The notes under the pieces are model-generated. The model was given only the letters and a program-made list of their open reading frames with translations. It searched no databases and was not told the DNA's origin. From assembly GCA_963715285.1 (NCBI GenBank), contig CAVQRU010000033.1, forward strand, positions 7,365-71,364: a stretch of 64,000 nt of DNA. The letters are read 5' to 3'. The DNA is from Sva-07 sp963715285 (GTDB taxonomy: Bacteria > Actinomycetota > Acidimicrobiia > Acidimicrobiales > Ilumatobacteraceae). Of the stretch, positions 53,226 to 62,584 are shown in pieces (positions within the stretch are counted from its first letter, which is position 1; every line of letters begins with the position of its first letter). Made by a program: the position numbers and the translations under genes.

Positions 53226-53606
53226 TCAGGTGGCGGCGATCGACAACCATTCGTCGTCGGTCCAGTGCCGGCGCAGCTCGGTGCTGACGAAGTCGGCGGT
53301 CCAGCGGACCATGTCGATCCACGGCAGATCGGCCGAGGCGATCTCGGTGTAGGCCATCCCGTCGAGGAGCAGCGCGGCGTCGTCGATGCCGATCGTCACG
53401 TCGGTGGGATCGTCCGGTCCCTGGCCGGTGTCGTCGACCCCGAGCGTGATGCCGAGGCGGGCCTCGACCTCCATCAGGCGGCCGACGTCCCAGCGGGTCG
53501 GATCGCCCGACATCGCCTGGTCGGTCATGATCCCGAGGATCTGAGCGAGCGCCATCCGGGCGTCGGCCTCCAGTTCGAACTCGCGGGGAAGACGCACGCC
53601 GGTCAT
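53226..53606 (-). CDS. Small conserved protein of unknown function
   Basis: 126 residues, acidic and soluble, with alpha-helical segments ('ADARMALAQILGIMTDQAM', 'DADFVSTEL' type pattern) and no known motif. ATG at 53606, 87 bases from the divergent formate dehydrogenase gene. Function not recognised. Confidence 0.6.
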   Translation of the reverse strand: MTGVRLPREFELEADARMALAQILGIMTDQAMSGDPTRWDVGRLMEVEARLGITLGVDDTGQGPDDPTDVTIGIDDAALLLDGMAYTEIASADLPWIDMVRWTADFVSTELRRHWTDDEWLSIAAT

Positions 53607-53693
53607 CCTCCCATCGCCTGCCGGCAGCGGCCTGTTCGAGCCACGATTCGATGCTCGACCGACGCCGAAACCGCGTCGCAGTAGTGTCGAGGC

Positions 53694-55662
53694 ATGGCTG
53701 CGTTCGGAGCACGGCGACATCGGTACCGCCCCCTCGACCGGCTGACCCAACCGCTGGTCCGCGACGGCGACACCCTGCGTCCCGCGAGCTGGGACGAGGC
53801 ACTCGATCGGGCGGCGAGCGGCTTTCGCGCCGCGCTGGAGCGGGAGACCGGCTCCGGGATCGGGGTCTTCTCGTGCTCGAAGTCGACCAACGAGATGAAC
53901 TTCATCGCCCAGAAGCTCGCTCGTACCGCCTTCGCCACCAACGACATCGACAGCTGCAACCGGACTTGACACGCACCGTCGGTGGTCGGTCTGGCCACGG
54001 TCTTCGGTGCCGGCGGGGGGACGTCGTCGTACGCAGAGGCGAGAGACGCCGATGTCATCGTGATGTGGGGTTCGAACGCCCGCAATGCCCATCCCATCTA
54101 CTTCCACCACGTGCTCCAGGCCGTGCGTCGTGGCGCCGAGTTGTTCGTCATCGACCCTCGCCGAACCGAGACGGCGCAGTTCGCCGATCGTTGGCTCGGT
54201 CTCGAGGTGGGAACGGACATCGCGCTGTCGAACACCGTCGCACGGGAGATCATCGATGCCGGCCTGGTCCATCACGACTTCGTCGAGCGGGCCACGTCCG
54301 GCTTCGACGAGTACGCCGCCGCCGTCGAGCCCTGGACGCTCGAACGGGGCAGCGAGGTGACCGGCGTCCCGCCCGACGCGATCCGCGAGCTCGCCCATGC
54401 CTACGCCACCGCCCGCGCCGCGCAGCTGTGTTGGACGCTCGGGATCACCGAACATCACAACGGTGTCGACAACGTCCTGTCGCTGTGCAACCTCGCACTG
54501 CTCGCCGGTCAGGTCGGCCGGTACGGCGCCGGGCTGTCGCCGCTGCGCGGGCAGAACAACGTGCAGGGCGGCGGTGACATGGGAGCGCTGCCCGACCGAC
54601 TGCCCGGATTCCAGCGCGTCGACGACGATGTCGCCCGGGCGAGATTCGAGGCCGAATGGGGCGCCACCGTGCCGCCGACACCCGGGCGGAACCTCACCCA
54701 GATGTTCGATGCGATGGAACACGGCAGCCTCCGTTCGCTGCTCGTGGTCGGCGAGAATCCGGCGCAGTCCGAGGCCGACGTGAGCCGGGCGGTGGAACTG
54801 CTCCGCGGTCTCGACCATCTCGTGGTGCTCGACATCCATCGCACCGGCACGGCCGAACTCGCCGACGTCGTGCTCCCCGGTTCGGCGTCGTGGTGCGAGT
54901 CCGACGGGACGGTGACGAACTCCGAGCGCCGCGTGCAACGGGTTCGCAAGGCCCTCGATCCGCCGGGGGAAGCCCGCGATGACATCGACATCCTGGTCGA
55001 GCTGGCCCGTCGGCTCGGCCACGACTGGACGTACGACACCCACGAGGACATCTGGAACGAGGTGCGCCGGCTCTCGCCGATGCACGCCGGCATGTCGTGG
55101 GCACGGCTCGAGGCGACCGGCGGCCTGCAGTGGCCGTGCCCGTCCGAGGACTCGGTCGAGCCCTCCTTCCTGCACGGCCGCCTGTGGGCCGACGATCCGG
55201 CCGCCCGTGGACGTCGCGCTCCGTTCAGCGTGGTCGCCCACGAACCGCCCGCGGAGGCGGTCACCGCAGAGTTCCCATTGCGGTTGACCACCGGACGCCG
55301 ACTCGACTCGTACAACACCGGAGTGCAGTCCGGCGGCTACCGGAGTCCCAACCGACACGGGGAGAGCGTCGACGTGTCGCCCGCCGACGCCAGGTCGCTG
55401 GACCTGTCCGACGGCGAGCTCGTCCGGGTGATCTCGCCACGCGGGAGCGGTGGAGGCGCCGGTCCGCATCGACCGGGGGTTGCGCGCCGGTCTGGTGTTC
55501 ATGACCTTCCACTTCCCCGACGAGGTCGACGTCAACCGCCTGACGATCGACGCCACCGACCCGAAGTCGGGCACCGCCGAGTTCAAGGCGGCCGCCGTGC
55601 GGATCGAGAAGATCGAGACGGCCGCGCACCCGACGACCACCGAGCGGACGGTCACCTCGTGA
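53694..55662 (+). CDS. Formate dehydrogenase catalytic subunit, selenocysteine-containing, split form
   Basis: About 655 residues of a molybdopterin (bis-PGD) formate dehydrogenase. It starts 'MAAFGARRHRYRPLDRLTQP', that is after the usual N-terminal 4Fe-4S domain, which is missing. An in-frame TGA at codon 92 lies in 'SCNRT-U-HAPSVVGL', matching the E. coli FdhF Sec140-His141 site, so it is read as selenocysteine. 'GITEHHNGVDNVLSLCNLAL', 'LSPLRGQNNVQGG' (catalytic Arg) and C-terminal 'GLVFMTFHFPDEVDVN' are typical. An extra G near 55448 puts the last ~70 residues in another frame; the conserved C-terminus ends at 55662. Formate is oxidised to CO2 here and electrons pass to the NuoEF-like subunit. 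Confidence 0.85.
53967..53998 (+). promoter_or_regulatory. Selenocysteine UGA codon and SECIS-like hairpin
   Basis: UGA at 53967-53969 is followed by a stem GTGGTC (53982-53987) and GGCCAC (53993-53998), six pairs including one G-U, closing a five-base loop GGTCT (53988-53992). The loop begins 18 bases after the UGA, the same distance as the GGUCU of the E. coli fdhF SECIS, and both encode Gly-Leu. The Gly codon is GGT although GGC is the usual Gly codon here, consistent with RNA-level constraint. SelB is expected to bind this loop. Confidence 0.75.
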
Positions 55663-55690
55663 ACACCCGAGCACGCTCAGGGCTGAGCCG

Positions 55691-57412
55691 ATGGAGCTGA
55701 CGATTCGCGGCATCGCGCCGACCGACGCCGAACGCGAGGCGATCGAATCGGTGCTCGGCCGCCCGCCCGCGGCGAGCGACCACGAGCGTCGCGGAGGGCA
55801 GGCCCTGCGGTCACTGCGCCACCTGCTGCTCCCGACGCTCCATGCCGTGAACGATCGGGTCGGTTGGATCAGCCAGCCCGCCATCGACCACGTCGCCGAG
55901 CGACTCGACGTCTCACCCGCCGAGATCTTCGGCGTCGCCACCTTCTACGGGCTCTTCTCCACCGACGAACGGGCGGGACGCCAGGTGCACGTGTGCATCG
56001 ATCTCGCCTGCCGCGCCGCCGGGGGCGCTCGCGACGCCGACCTGCCTCCCGGGACCCACGCGTCCCCGTGCCTCGGACTGTGCGAGCAGGCGCCGGCCGC
56101 ACTGGTGGTCGAGCCGGGCGACCCCGTACGGCGCAGCACCGTGGGCGGTCTCGACCTCCAGACGCTCGAGCGGCTGGCCGCCGGTGGGCCGATCGAGCCG
56201 AGGTCGACCCGCACGCTGGCCTCGGTGCCCCAGGCCGGCAACGGCGACCTGGTGCTGCTCGCCCGCGCCGACGGGGCCGACCCGCTCGACCTCGATGCGT
56301 ACGTGGAACGCGGCGGGTTGCGGGCGCTCGCCCGCGCCCGCGAGATCGGCGCCGACGCCGTGATCGCACTCGTCGATGCCGCCGGGCTGATCGGCCGGGG
56401 TGGCGCCGGGTTCCCCACGGCGAGGAAGTGGGCGGCAGTGCGGGCACAGGCGGCGACGCCGCACCACCTCGTCTGCAACGCCGACGAGTCGGAACCCGGC
56501 ACGTTCAAGGACCGGCATCTCATCGAGCACGACCCGTTCGGGCTGCTCGAGTCGATCTGCATCGCGGCGCTCGCCACCGGCTGCGACCACGGATGGATCT
56601 ACCTGCGCGGCGAATACCCGGAGGCGGAGGCGATCCTGCTGGACGCGATCGATCGCTTCCGTGCGCACGGAGTCCTCGACGGAGCGTTCGACATCGAACT
56701 CCGCCGAGGCGCGGGCGCCTACATCTGCGGCGAGGAGACCGCGATCTTCAATTCGATCGAAGGGCACCGCGGCGAGCCACGCAACAAGCCGCCGTATCCG
56801 TTCGAGGCGGGCCTGTTCGGGCTTCCGACCGTGGTCAACAACGTCGAGACGCTGATGAACGTGCCGTCGATCGTGCTCGGTCGGCCAGCGGCGAACCGGC
56901 GGGTGTTCTGCCTGTCGGGCGCCATCGCCGTTCCCGGCGTGTACGAGGTCGAGCTGGGGCTGACCCTCGGCGAGCTCATCGAGCTCGCCGGGGGGCTGCG
57001 CCCGGGGAGCGAACTGCAGGCCGTGCTGCTCGGCGGCGCGGCAGGCCGCTACGTCGGGCCCGACCGGCTGGACCTCGTGCTCGACCACGAACCGGTGAGC
57101 GCGGCGGGGCTCACGCTGGGGTCCGGCGTGGTGATGGTGCTCGACCGCTCCGTCGACCTCGTCGATCAGATCCGCCGGATCGCCGCGTTCTTCCGGGACG
57201 AGTCGTGCGGCCAGTGCGTGCCGTGCCGGGTGGGCACCCTCCGCCAGGAGGAGGTGCTCGACCGGCTGGCCGACGGCGAGCGCAGCGGACAGTTCGAGCT
57301 GCTCGCCGACATCGGGCGGGCGATGGCCGACGCCTCGATCTGCGGGCTCGGCCAGACCGCTCACCATGCCATCGAGTCGGCGGTCGTCGACCTGGGGGTG
57401 TTCCGACCGTGA
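55691..57412 (+). CDS. NuoE-NuoF fusion, NAD-linked formate dehydrogenase beta/gamma subunit
   Basis: 573 residues. Residues about 1-160 are NuoE/thioredoxin-like with the 2Fe-2S Cys set 'VCIDLACR' (C-x4-C) and 'PCLGLCEQAP' (C-x3-C). Residues about 210-573 are NuoF-like: 'GRGGAGFPTARKWAAVRAQ' (NADH/FMN), 'NADESEPGTFKDRHLIE', 'YICGEETAIFNSIEG' and the 4Fe-4S 'ESCGQCVPCRVGT' with the distal 'ASICGLGQT'. It carries electrons from formate to NAD+. The ATG is 28 bases after the catalytic subunit; the stop overlaps the next GTG by four bases. Confidence 0.93.
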   Translation: MELTIRGIAPTDAEREAIESVLGRPPAASDHERRGGQALRSLRHLLLPTLHAVNDRVGWISQPAIDHVAERLDVSPAEIFGVATFYGLFSTDERAGRQVHVCIDLACRAAGGARDADLPPGTHASPCLGLCEQAPAALVVEPGDPVRRSTVGGLDLQTLERLAAGGPIEPRSTRTLASVPQAGNGDLVLLARADGADPLDLDAYVERGGLRALARAREIGADAVIALVDAAGLIGRGGAGFPTARKWAAVRAQAATPHHLVCNADESEPGTFKDRHLIEHDPFGLLESICIAALATGCDHGWIYLRGEYPEAEAILLDAIDRFRAHGVLDGAFDIELRRGAGAYICGEETAIFNSIEGHRGEPRNKPPYPFEAGLFGLPTVVNNVETLMNVPSIVLGRPAANRRVFCLSGAIAVPGVYEVELGLTLGELIELAGGLRPGSELQAVLLGGAAGRYVGPDRLDLVLDHEPVSAAGLTLGSGVVMVLDRSVDLVDQIRRIAAFFRDESCGQCVPCRVGTLRQEEVLDRLADGERSGQFELLADIGRAMADASICGLGQTAHHAIESAVVDLGVFRP

Positions 57413-58352
57413 GCACGCGCTCCCCCGGTGACGGATCCGATCGCGTCACGGCGACGATCGACGGTGCGACGGTCGAGGTCCGTGCGGGCACGACGATCCT
57501 CGAGGCATGCCGCGGCACCGGCGGCGACATCCCGACGCTGTGCTTCGGCGACACGATCACGCCGAAGAACGCGTGTCGACTGTGCGTGGTCGACGTCGAG
57601 GGTTCGCGGGCGCTGGTGCCCGCGTGCTCGCGACCGTTGGAGCCCGGGATGGCCGTCCGCACACGTTCCGAACGGGTCGACCACGCCCGACGGATGGTGT
57701 TGGAGTTCCTCGGTTCGTCCGTCGACCTCTCGCTCACGGAGCACGTGGCGGAATGGAACGACGAGTACGGCGTCGACGTCGGCCGCTACGGCGACCGAGC
57801 GGCGACCGTCGCCCAGCCGGTGAAGATCGACAACGACCTCTACGTGCGCGACTACTCCAAGTGCATCCTCTGCTACCAGTGCGTCGACGCGTGTGGGGAG
57901 CAGTGGCAGCAGAGCTTCGTCATCGCGATCGCCGGCCGCGGATTCGCCGCTCACGTCTCCACCGAGAACGACGTGCCACTCCCCGACTCGGCGTGCGTGT
58001 ACTGCGGCAACTGCATCCAGGTGTGCCCGACGGGGGCGCTGATGCCGACCACCGAGTTCGACCTTCGGGCGGCGGGGACATGGGACCCCGAGCGACAGAG
58101 CACCACCGAGACGATCTGCGGCTTCTGCGGTGTCGGATGCGGGCTGGTCCTGCACGTGCAGGACGACAGGATCGTGAGGGTCGACTCGCCCGCCGACAAT
58201 CCGATCACGCACGGCAACCTCTGCATCAAGGGCCGCTTCGGATTCCAGCACGTCCAGCATCTCCCCGCCGAGAGCATCGGATTCGCCCACCGAGCCACCG
58301 TTGGACCGGCAGGGCTCGGGTCAGGACGGGCGTGCCGGCGAGTAGACGTTGA
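57409..58352 (+). CDS. Iron-sulfur subunit equal to the N-terminal part of formate dehydrogenase alpha
   Basis: About 300 conserved residues: plant-type 2Fe-2S ('TLCFGDTITPKNACRLCVVD'), the NuoG His/Cys cluster region, two 4Fe-4S sets ('CILCYQCVDACGEQ', 'CVYCGNCIQVCPTGAL'), then the molybdopterin 4Fe-4S domain 'TICGFCGVGCGLVLHV' ending 'NLCIKGRFGFQHVQH'. In single-chain enzymes this runs straight into the catalytic domain; here the chain stops, and the rest is the gene at 53694. The GTG overlaps the NuoEF stop (GTGA). The frame has no stop until 59073, opposite fdhD; a TAG at 58350-58352 one frame away is the likely true end. Confidence 0.82.
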
Positions 58353-59139
58353 AGCCGTCGTCGCGCACGAAACCCACGAGCACCAGCCCGGCCCGCCGGG
58401 CGGCGGCGACGGCGAGGGCGGTCGGGGCACTGACGGCGAGCAGGGTCGAGAAACCCGCCGCCCAGGCCTTCTGCACCATCTCGATGCTCGCGCGTCCGCT
58501 GACGAACAACCCGAGGCCGGTGGCCGGGAGCGCACCGGACAGTCCGAGCACCATCGAGCCGACGACCTTGTCGACCGCGTTGTGACGACCGACGTCTTCG
58601 CGCACCACTCGCAGCGTGCCGGTGTGGTCGAACGCCGCCGCGGAGTGCACGGCACCGGTGGCGGCGAAGAGCCGCGAGGTGGTGGCCATCTGTGGCGGCA
58701 CCGAGGCGAGGACGTCGTAGGCGATCGGTTCGCCGACGGGGAGCGGTTCGAGGCGTGCACACATGTCGTCGAGCTGCTCGCTGCCGCACCATCCGCAGCT
58801 CGACGCGACCGTCCCGAGCCGTGCGGACGGCTCGGGGGCACGTCCGCCGGTTTCGACGGTGACGACGTTGAACTCGGTGTCGACGGCGCTGCCGTCCGCG
58901 CAGTACCGCACACCGGTGACACTCGCCCCGCCGAGCAGACCTTCGGCGAAACAGAACCCGGCAGCGAGTTCGAAGTCGTGTCCCGGCGTGCGCATCGTGG
59001 TGGCGACGACCGTTCCATCGAGCTGGATCGTCATCGGTTCTTCGACGATCAGATCATCGAAGGTGGACCGTGAGGCGGCACCGGTCCTCGCGTGGTCGAT
59101 CCGGGTGATTCGCAGGCGTTCCTTGCGGCGCCGCACCAT
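58321..59139 (-). CDS. fdhD: Formate dehydrogenase accessory sulfurtransferase FdhD
   Basis: 272 residues. FdhD transfers sulfur to the molybdenum cofactor of formate dehydrogenase. Landmarks: 'MRTPGHDFELAAGFCFAEGL', the catalytic Cys pair in 'SSCGWCGSEQ', 'TGAVHSAAAFD', 'REDVGRHNAVDKVVG' and 'FVSGRASIEMVQKAWAAG'. It is convergent with the iron-sulfur subunit gene, and its ATG overlaps the upstream small membrane-protein stop by one base. Confidence 0.94.
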   Translation of the reverse strand: MVRRRKERLRITRIDHARTGAASRSTFDDLIVEEPMTIQLDGTVVATTMRTPGHDFELAAGFCFAEGLLGGASVTGVRYCADGSAVDTEFNVVTVETGGRAPEPSARLGTVASSCGWCGSEQLDDMCARLEPLPVGEPIAYDVLASVPPQMATTSRLFAATGAVHSAAAFDHTGTLRVVREDVGRHNAVDKVVGSMVLGLSGALPATGLGLFVSGRASIEMVQKAWAAGFSTLLAVSAPTALAVAAARRAGLVLVGFVRDDGFNVYSPARPS

Positions 59140-59432
59140 CAGGCGAACCGTCGATCGATCTCTCGGCGACCGGAGTTGCTGGAGCCGAACCAGCTGCCGA
59201 GGTCGACGATGAACGCGAACATCACGATCACCCAGCCGAAGCCGTTGATCGGGTCGCCCCACTGGTCCATCAGTACGTAGGCGAGCGTCGTGTACGGCAG
59301 GAAGAGCCAGCCGATGAACCCGATCCAGAAGCTGTCGAACGCGGTGTCGTTCCAGTTGGTGAACATCTCCAGCAGGATCAGCGCGATGCGCGGGAACACC
59401 GCGCCGAGGAGCAGGAACAGACATCCGCACAT
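59139..59432 (-). CDS. Small membrane protein coupled to fdhD
   Basis: 97 residues with three hydrophobic helices ('CGCLFLLLGAVFPRIALILLEM', 'FWIGFIGWLFLPYTTLAYVLM', 'GWVIVMFAFIVDLGSW'). The stop and the fdhD start share one base (TGATG), so the two are translationally coupled. I do not recognise a function; the ATG at 59432 was chosen since hydrophobic sequence starts there. Confidence 0.65.
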   Translation of the reverse strand: MCGCLFLLLGAVFPRIALILLEMFTNWNDTAFDSFWIGFIGWLFLPYTTLAYVLMDQWGDPINGFGWVIVMFAFIVDLGSWFGSSNSGRREIDRRFA

Positions 59433-59509
59433 GCCCCGAACACTACGCCGCCCCACGAACCTGCCGGGATGGGAGACTGTGACGTGCGAGTGAGGCGCGC
59501 CGACTGATC

Positions 59510-60319
59510 ATGCTGACACCCCGATGGCAGGCCGCAGCGCTGCTCACGGCGGTGCTCGCCCTCGCGGCGGGATGCGCCACCGACACCGCAGGCACGACGG
59601 CCCCGTCCGGCAGCGAGCTCGCCGGCACCGCATCGATGGCCGGCGCGGCGCCCACGATGACGGCCGCCACGTCGACGACCGTCGGATCGGACGAAGCCTC
59701 CTCCACGACCGGTGCGACGTCGCCCACCACCGAAGCGACGTCGCCCACCTCGGCGCCCGCCGCCCCGTCGACCACGTACGTCGTGCCGGTCGCCGACGTC
59801 GCTGCTGCCGGATGGGGCACGACGCACTCGGGGTATCCGGCCACCGACATCTTCGCCGCGTGCGGCGCCGACATCGTGTCGCCGGTCGACGGCGTGGTGC
59901 TCCAGGTGCGGACGATCGATCGGTGGGATCCGGCAGTCGACAATCCGGCGACCCGCGGCGGTCGCTCGGTGGCGGTGCTCGGCGACGATGGTGTGCGCTA
60001 CTACCTCGCCCACTTCGACACGATCGAGCCCACGGTCATCGAGGGCGAACGCATCGCCGCCGGCGATCCGGTCGGCACGGTCGGCACGAGCGGGCGGTCG
60101 TCGGCGTGTCACGTCCACTTCTCGATCTCGCCGCCGTGCCCCGGGCCCGAGTGGTCGGTGCGTCGCGGCGTGATCTGGCCGTACCTCTACCTCGACGCCT
60201 GGGAGGCCGGCGACCAGATCAGCCCGGTCGACGAGATCGAGCGCTGGGTGGCGGAGCATCCCGACGCCTGCGCCGAGGCGATGGCCGACCCGTTCGCCGC
60301 CGACGCCGCGTCACCCTGA
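59510..60319 (+). CDS. M23-family peptidoglycan endopeptidase lipoprotein
   Basis: 269 residues: signal peptide with lipobox 'LALAAGC' (Cys near 22), a Thr/Ser/Ala-rich linker of ~60 residues, then a LytM/M23 domain with 'HSGYPATDIFAACG' (H-x-x-x-x-x-D metal ligands), 'YYLAHFD' and 'HVHFSIS' (HxH). It cleaves peptide bridges in peptidoglycan and should be anchored on the outer face of the membrane. Confidence 0.87.
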   Translation: MLTPRWQAAALLTAVLALAAGCATDTAGTTAPSGSELAGTASMAGAAPTMTAATSTTVGSDEASSTTGATSPTTEATSPTSAPAAPSTTYVVPVADVAAAGWGTTHSGYPATDIFAACGADIVSPVDGVVLQVRTIDRWDPAVDNPATRGGRSVAVLGDDGVRYYLAHFDTIEPTVIEGERIAAGDPVGTVGTSGRSSACHVHFSISPPCPGPEWSVRRGVIWPYLYLDAWEAGDQISPVDEIERWVAEHPDACAEAMADPFAADAASP

Positions 60320-60438
60320 CGACGATCCGGGACACACACCCGCGAGCCGATGAGCGACGGCCCGGCATACGGGTCCGTTCGCTCGATCGCCGGTGCCTCG
60401 ATCGTCGCTCGGCACTGCGCGTGTGCTGTGCTGCTGGG

Positions 60439-61686
60439 ATGCAGTTCGGCATCTTCTACGAACACCAGCTCCCGAAGCCCTGGAGCGTCGACGACGAGTA
60501 CGAACTCCTGCGCGACGCGCTCGATCAGGTCGAGCTCGCCGACCGGCTCGGGTTCGACTACGCGTGGGAGGTCGAGCACCACTTCCTCGACGAGTACTCG
60601 CACTCGTCGGCGCCCGAGGTGTTCCTCGCCGCTGCGGCGGCCCGCACGAAGCGGATCCGGCTCGGCCACGGCATCCGCCAGGTGATCCCGAACTACAACC
60701 ATCCCGCCCGCACCGCGGAGGGGATCGCCACGCTCGACCTGATCTCGAACGGTCGGGTCGACTTCGGCATCGGCGAGGGCGCGACGCGCCTGGAACTGCA
60801 CGGGTTCGACATCCCGGCCAAGGAGAAGCGGGCGATGTCGCTGGAGGCCGCCGAGCAGATCGCCAACATGATGGTGCTCGATCCGTATCCGGGCTACACG
60901 TCGGAGCACTTCTCGATGCCGTGCCGCAACGTGCTGCCCAAGCCGCGCCAGAAGCCGCATCCACCGATGTGGATCGCCTGCACCAACCGCGACACGATCA
61001 AGGTGGCGGCGCGCAACGGGCTCGGTGCGCTGGCGTTCAGCTTCGTCGACCCCGAGGAGGCGAAGGCCTGGGTCGAGATCTACTACGACATCATCAAGAG
61101 CGAGGAGTGCGTGCCGCTCGGCCACACGGTGAACGCGAACGTCGCGCTCGTCACCGGGTTCTCGCTCGACCACGATCGGGCCGAGGCGATCCGCCGCGGC
61201 CAGGAGGGCTTCGAGTTCTTCGGGTACGCCCTCAACGCGCTCGTCGCTCACGACCAGGTTCCCGGGCGAACCGACCTGTGGGGCGAGTTCCAGGCCCGAC
61301 GCTCGCCCGACTCGACCGAACTGCGCATCGCCGCAGCCGCGGCGCAGGACGACACCTACGCGAGCTGCATCGGCACGCCGGCCGACGCTCGACGGCACCT
61401 GCGCGAGATGCGCGACGTCGGTGTCGACCAGGTGATCTTCATCCAACAGGCCGGCCGCAACCGTCACGCCGACATCTGTTCGTCACTCGAGTTGTTCGCC
61501 GCCGAGGTGATGCCCGAGTTCGCCGCCGAGGAGGCCGACCGTCAGCGGCGCAAGGCCGCCGAGCTGGCGCCGTTCATCGAGGCCGCACTCGCCCGCAAGC
61601 AGTGGATGCAACCGCTCGCCGACGACGAGATCCCCGTCGTCAAGGCCTCCGTGAAGAAGGCCCAGACCTCCGGCAGCCTCACCTGA
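60439..61686 (+). CDS. Luciferase-like (LLM class) flavin monooxygenase
   Basis: 415 residues of the bacterial-luciferase fold: 'MQFGIFYEHQLPKPW', 'DYAWEVEHHFLDEYSHSSAP', 'IRLGHGIRQVIPNYNHP' and 'FGIGEGATRLELHGFD'. FMNH2 or F420 use cannot be told apart. The ATG at 60439 was chosen since the upstream in-frame sequence overlaps the M23 gene and is shadow. Its 3' end overlaps the convergent alpha/beta hydrolase by eight bases. Confidence 0.92.
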   Translation: MQFGIFYEHQLPKPWSVDDEYELLRDALDQVELADRLGFDYAWEVEHHFLDEYSHSSAPEVFLAAAAARTKRIRLGHGIRQVIPNYNHPARTAEGIATLDLISNGRVDFGIGEGATRLELHGFDIPAKEKRAMSLEAAEQIANMMVLDPYPGYTSEHFSMPCRNVLPKPRQKPHPPMWIACTNRDTIKVAARNGLGALAFSFVDPEEAKAWVEIYYDIIKSEECVPLGHTVNANVALVTGFSLDHDRAEAIRRGQEGFEFFGYALNALVAHDQVPGRTDLWGEFQARRSPDSTELRIAAAAAQDDTYASCIGTPADARRHLREMRDVGVDQVIFIQQAGRNRHADICSSLELFAAEVMPEFAAEEADRQRRKAAELAPFIEAALARKQWMQPLADDEIPVVKASVKKAQTSGSLT

Positions 61687-62516
61687 CGGTGGTCAGGCGA
61701 GGCGCTGGAGGAAGCCCGACAGCGGCGTCGAACCAGGCGTCGGGCTGCTCCCACTGGGGCGAATGACCGGCGTCGGCGATCGTGGCGAGCTGCGCACCCT
61801 CGATCGTGTCGGCCATCCGTCGGCTGTCGTCGAGGAACGGTCCGTCGAGTTCGCCGACGATCACCAGCGTCGGCACGGCGACCGCGCGGAGCCGTTCGAG
61901 GCGATCGGGTTCGGTCGTCAACATCATCGAACAGGCGGCGAACATCTCCGGCACCGCACCGACCATGTTCGCCCGCTGCTGGGCGATGATGTCCGGCCGC
62001 TCGGCGCGGACCCGCTTGTAGGCGTCGGTCTCCAGCGGGTTGGGCCCGCCCGAGTCGAACAGGTCGGCCAGCGCCGCCATGCCGTCGCTGATCGCGAAGG
62101 CTCCGCCGATCTCGAGGAGTTCCGTCGTGGCCAGGTGCAGCGGCCCATGCACCGTGTCCATCAGGATCAGCGCGTCCAACCGCTCGGGATGGTCGAGAAC
62201 GAACTGCTGGGCGACGATCGCCACCCATCGAGTGGCCGAGCAGCACGAACCGGTCCCAGCCGAGGTCGTCGGCGAGGGCGAGCACGTCGGCGACGAAGGC
62301 GGCGACCGTGTACGCCGACGTGTCGCGGGGTCCGCCGGTCTCGCCGTGACCACGCAGGTCGGGAGCCACGACGTGCCAGCCCGCTGCTGCGAGCGGATCG
62401 ACGTGGTCGGCGAAGTCGGTCCGCCCACCGGTGAACCCGTGCACCAACATCAGCGGTCGCCCTCCGGCACCCACCTCGGTGTACGACATCGGTCGGGCTG
62501 CGTGGTGGGTGGTCAC
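61679..62516 (-). CDS. Alpha/beta hydrolase, interrupted by a frameshift
   Basis: The N-terminal part ('PLMLVHGFTGGRTDFADHVD', 'PDLRGHGETGG', nucleophile 'LLGHSMGG') is in one frame from GTG 62516; the rest ('VAQQFVLDHPERLDALILMD', 'VGELDGPFLDD', catalytic His in 'ATIADAGHSPQWEQPDAW') is in another, ending at 61679. Removing one G of the GGTGGCGATCGTC stretch near 62216-62225 gives 'HSMGGIVAQQFVLDHPE', a normal junction. Either a sequence error or a recent pseudogene; the triad is otherwise complete. Confidence 0.8.
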
Positions 62517-62584
62517 GCTCGTGGCGTCCTCTCGACGATCGGGGATGGAGATCAACAGATCGAAATGTGCCGGAATTCGGTCAC

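Noticed and set aside
53967..53969. TGA as a simple nonsense mutation making a pseudogene
   Set aside because: Its position at the catalytic Sec/Cys and the GGTCT-loop hairpin at fdhF spacing favour selenocysteine; kept as the alternative because no sel genes are visible here.
55864..59073. One 1069-residue open frame across the formate dehydrogenase genes
   Set aside because: Its first third is shadow of the NuoE-NuoF gene; only the part from 57409 shows real coding motifs.
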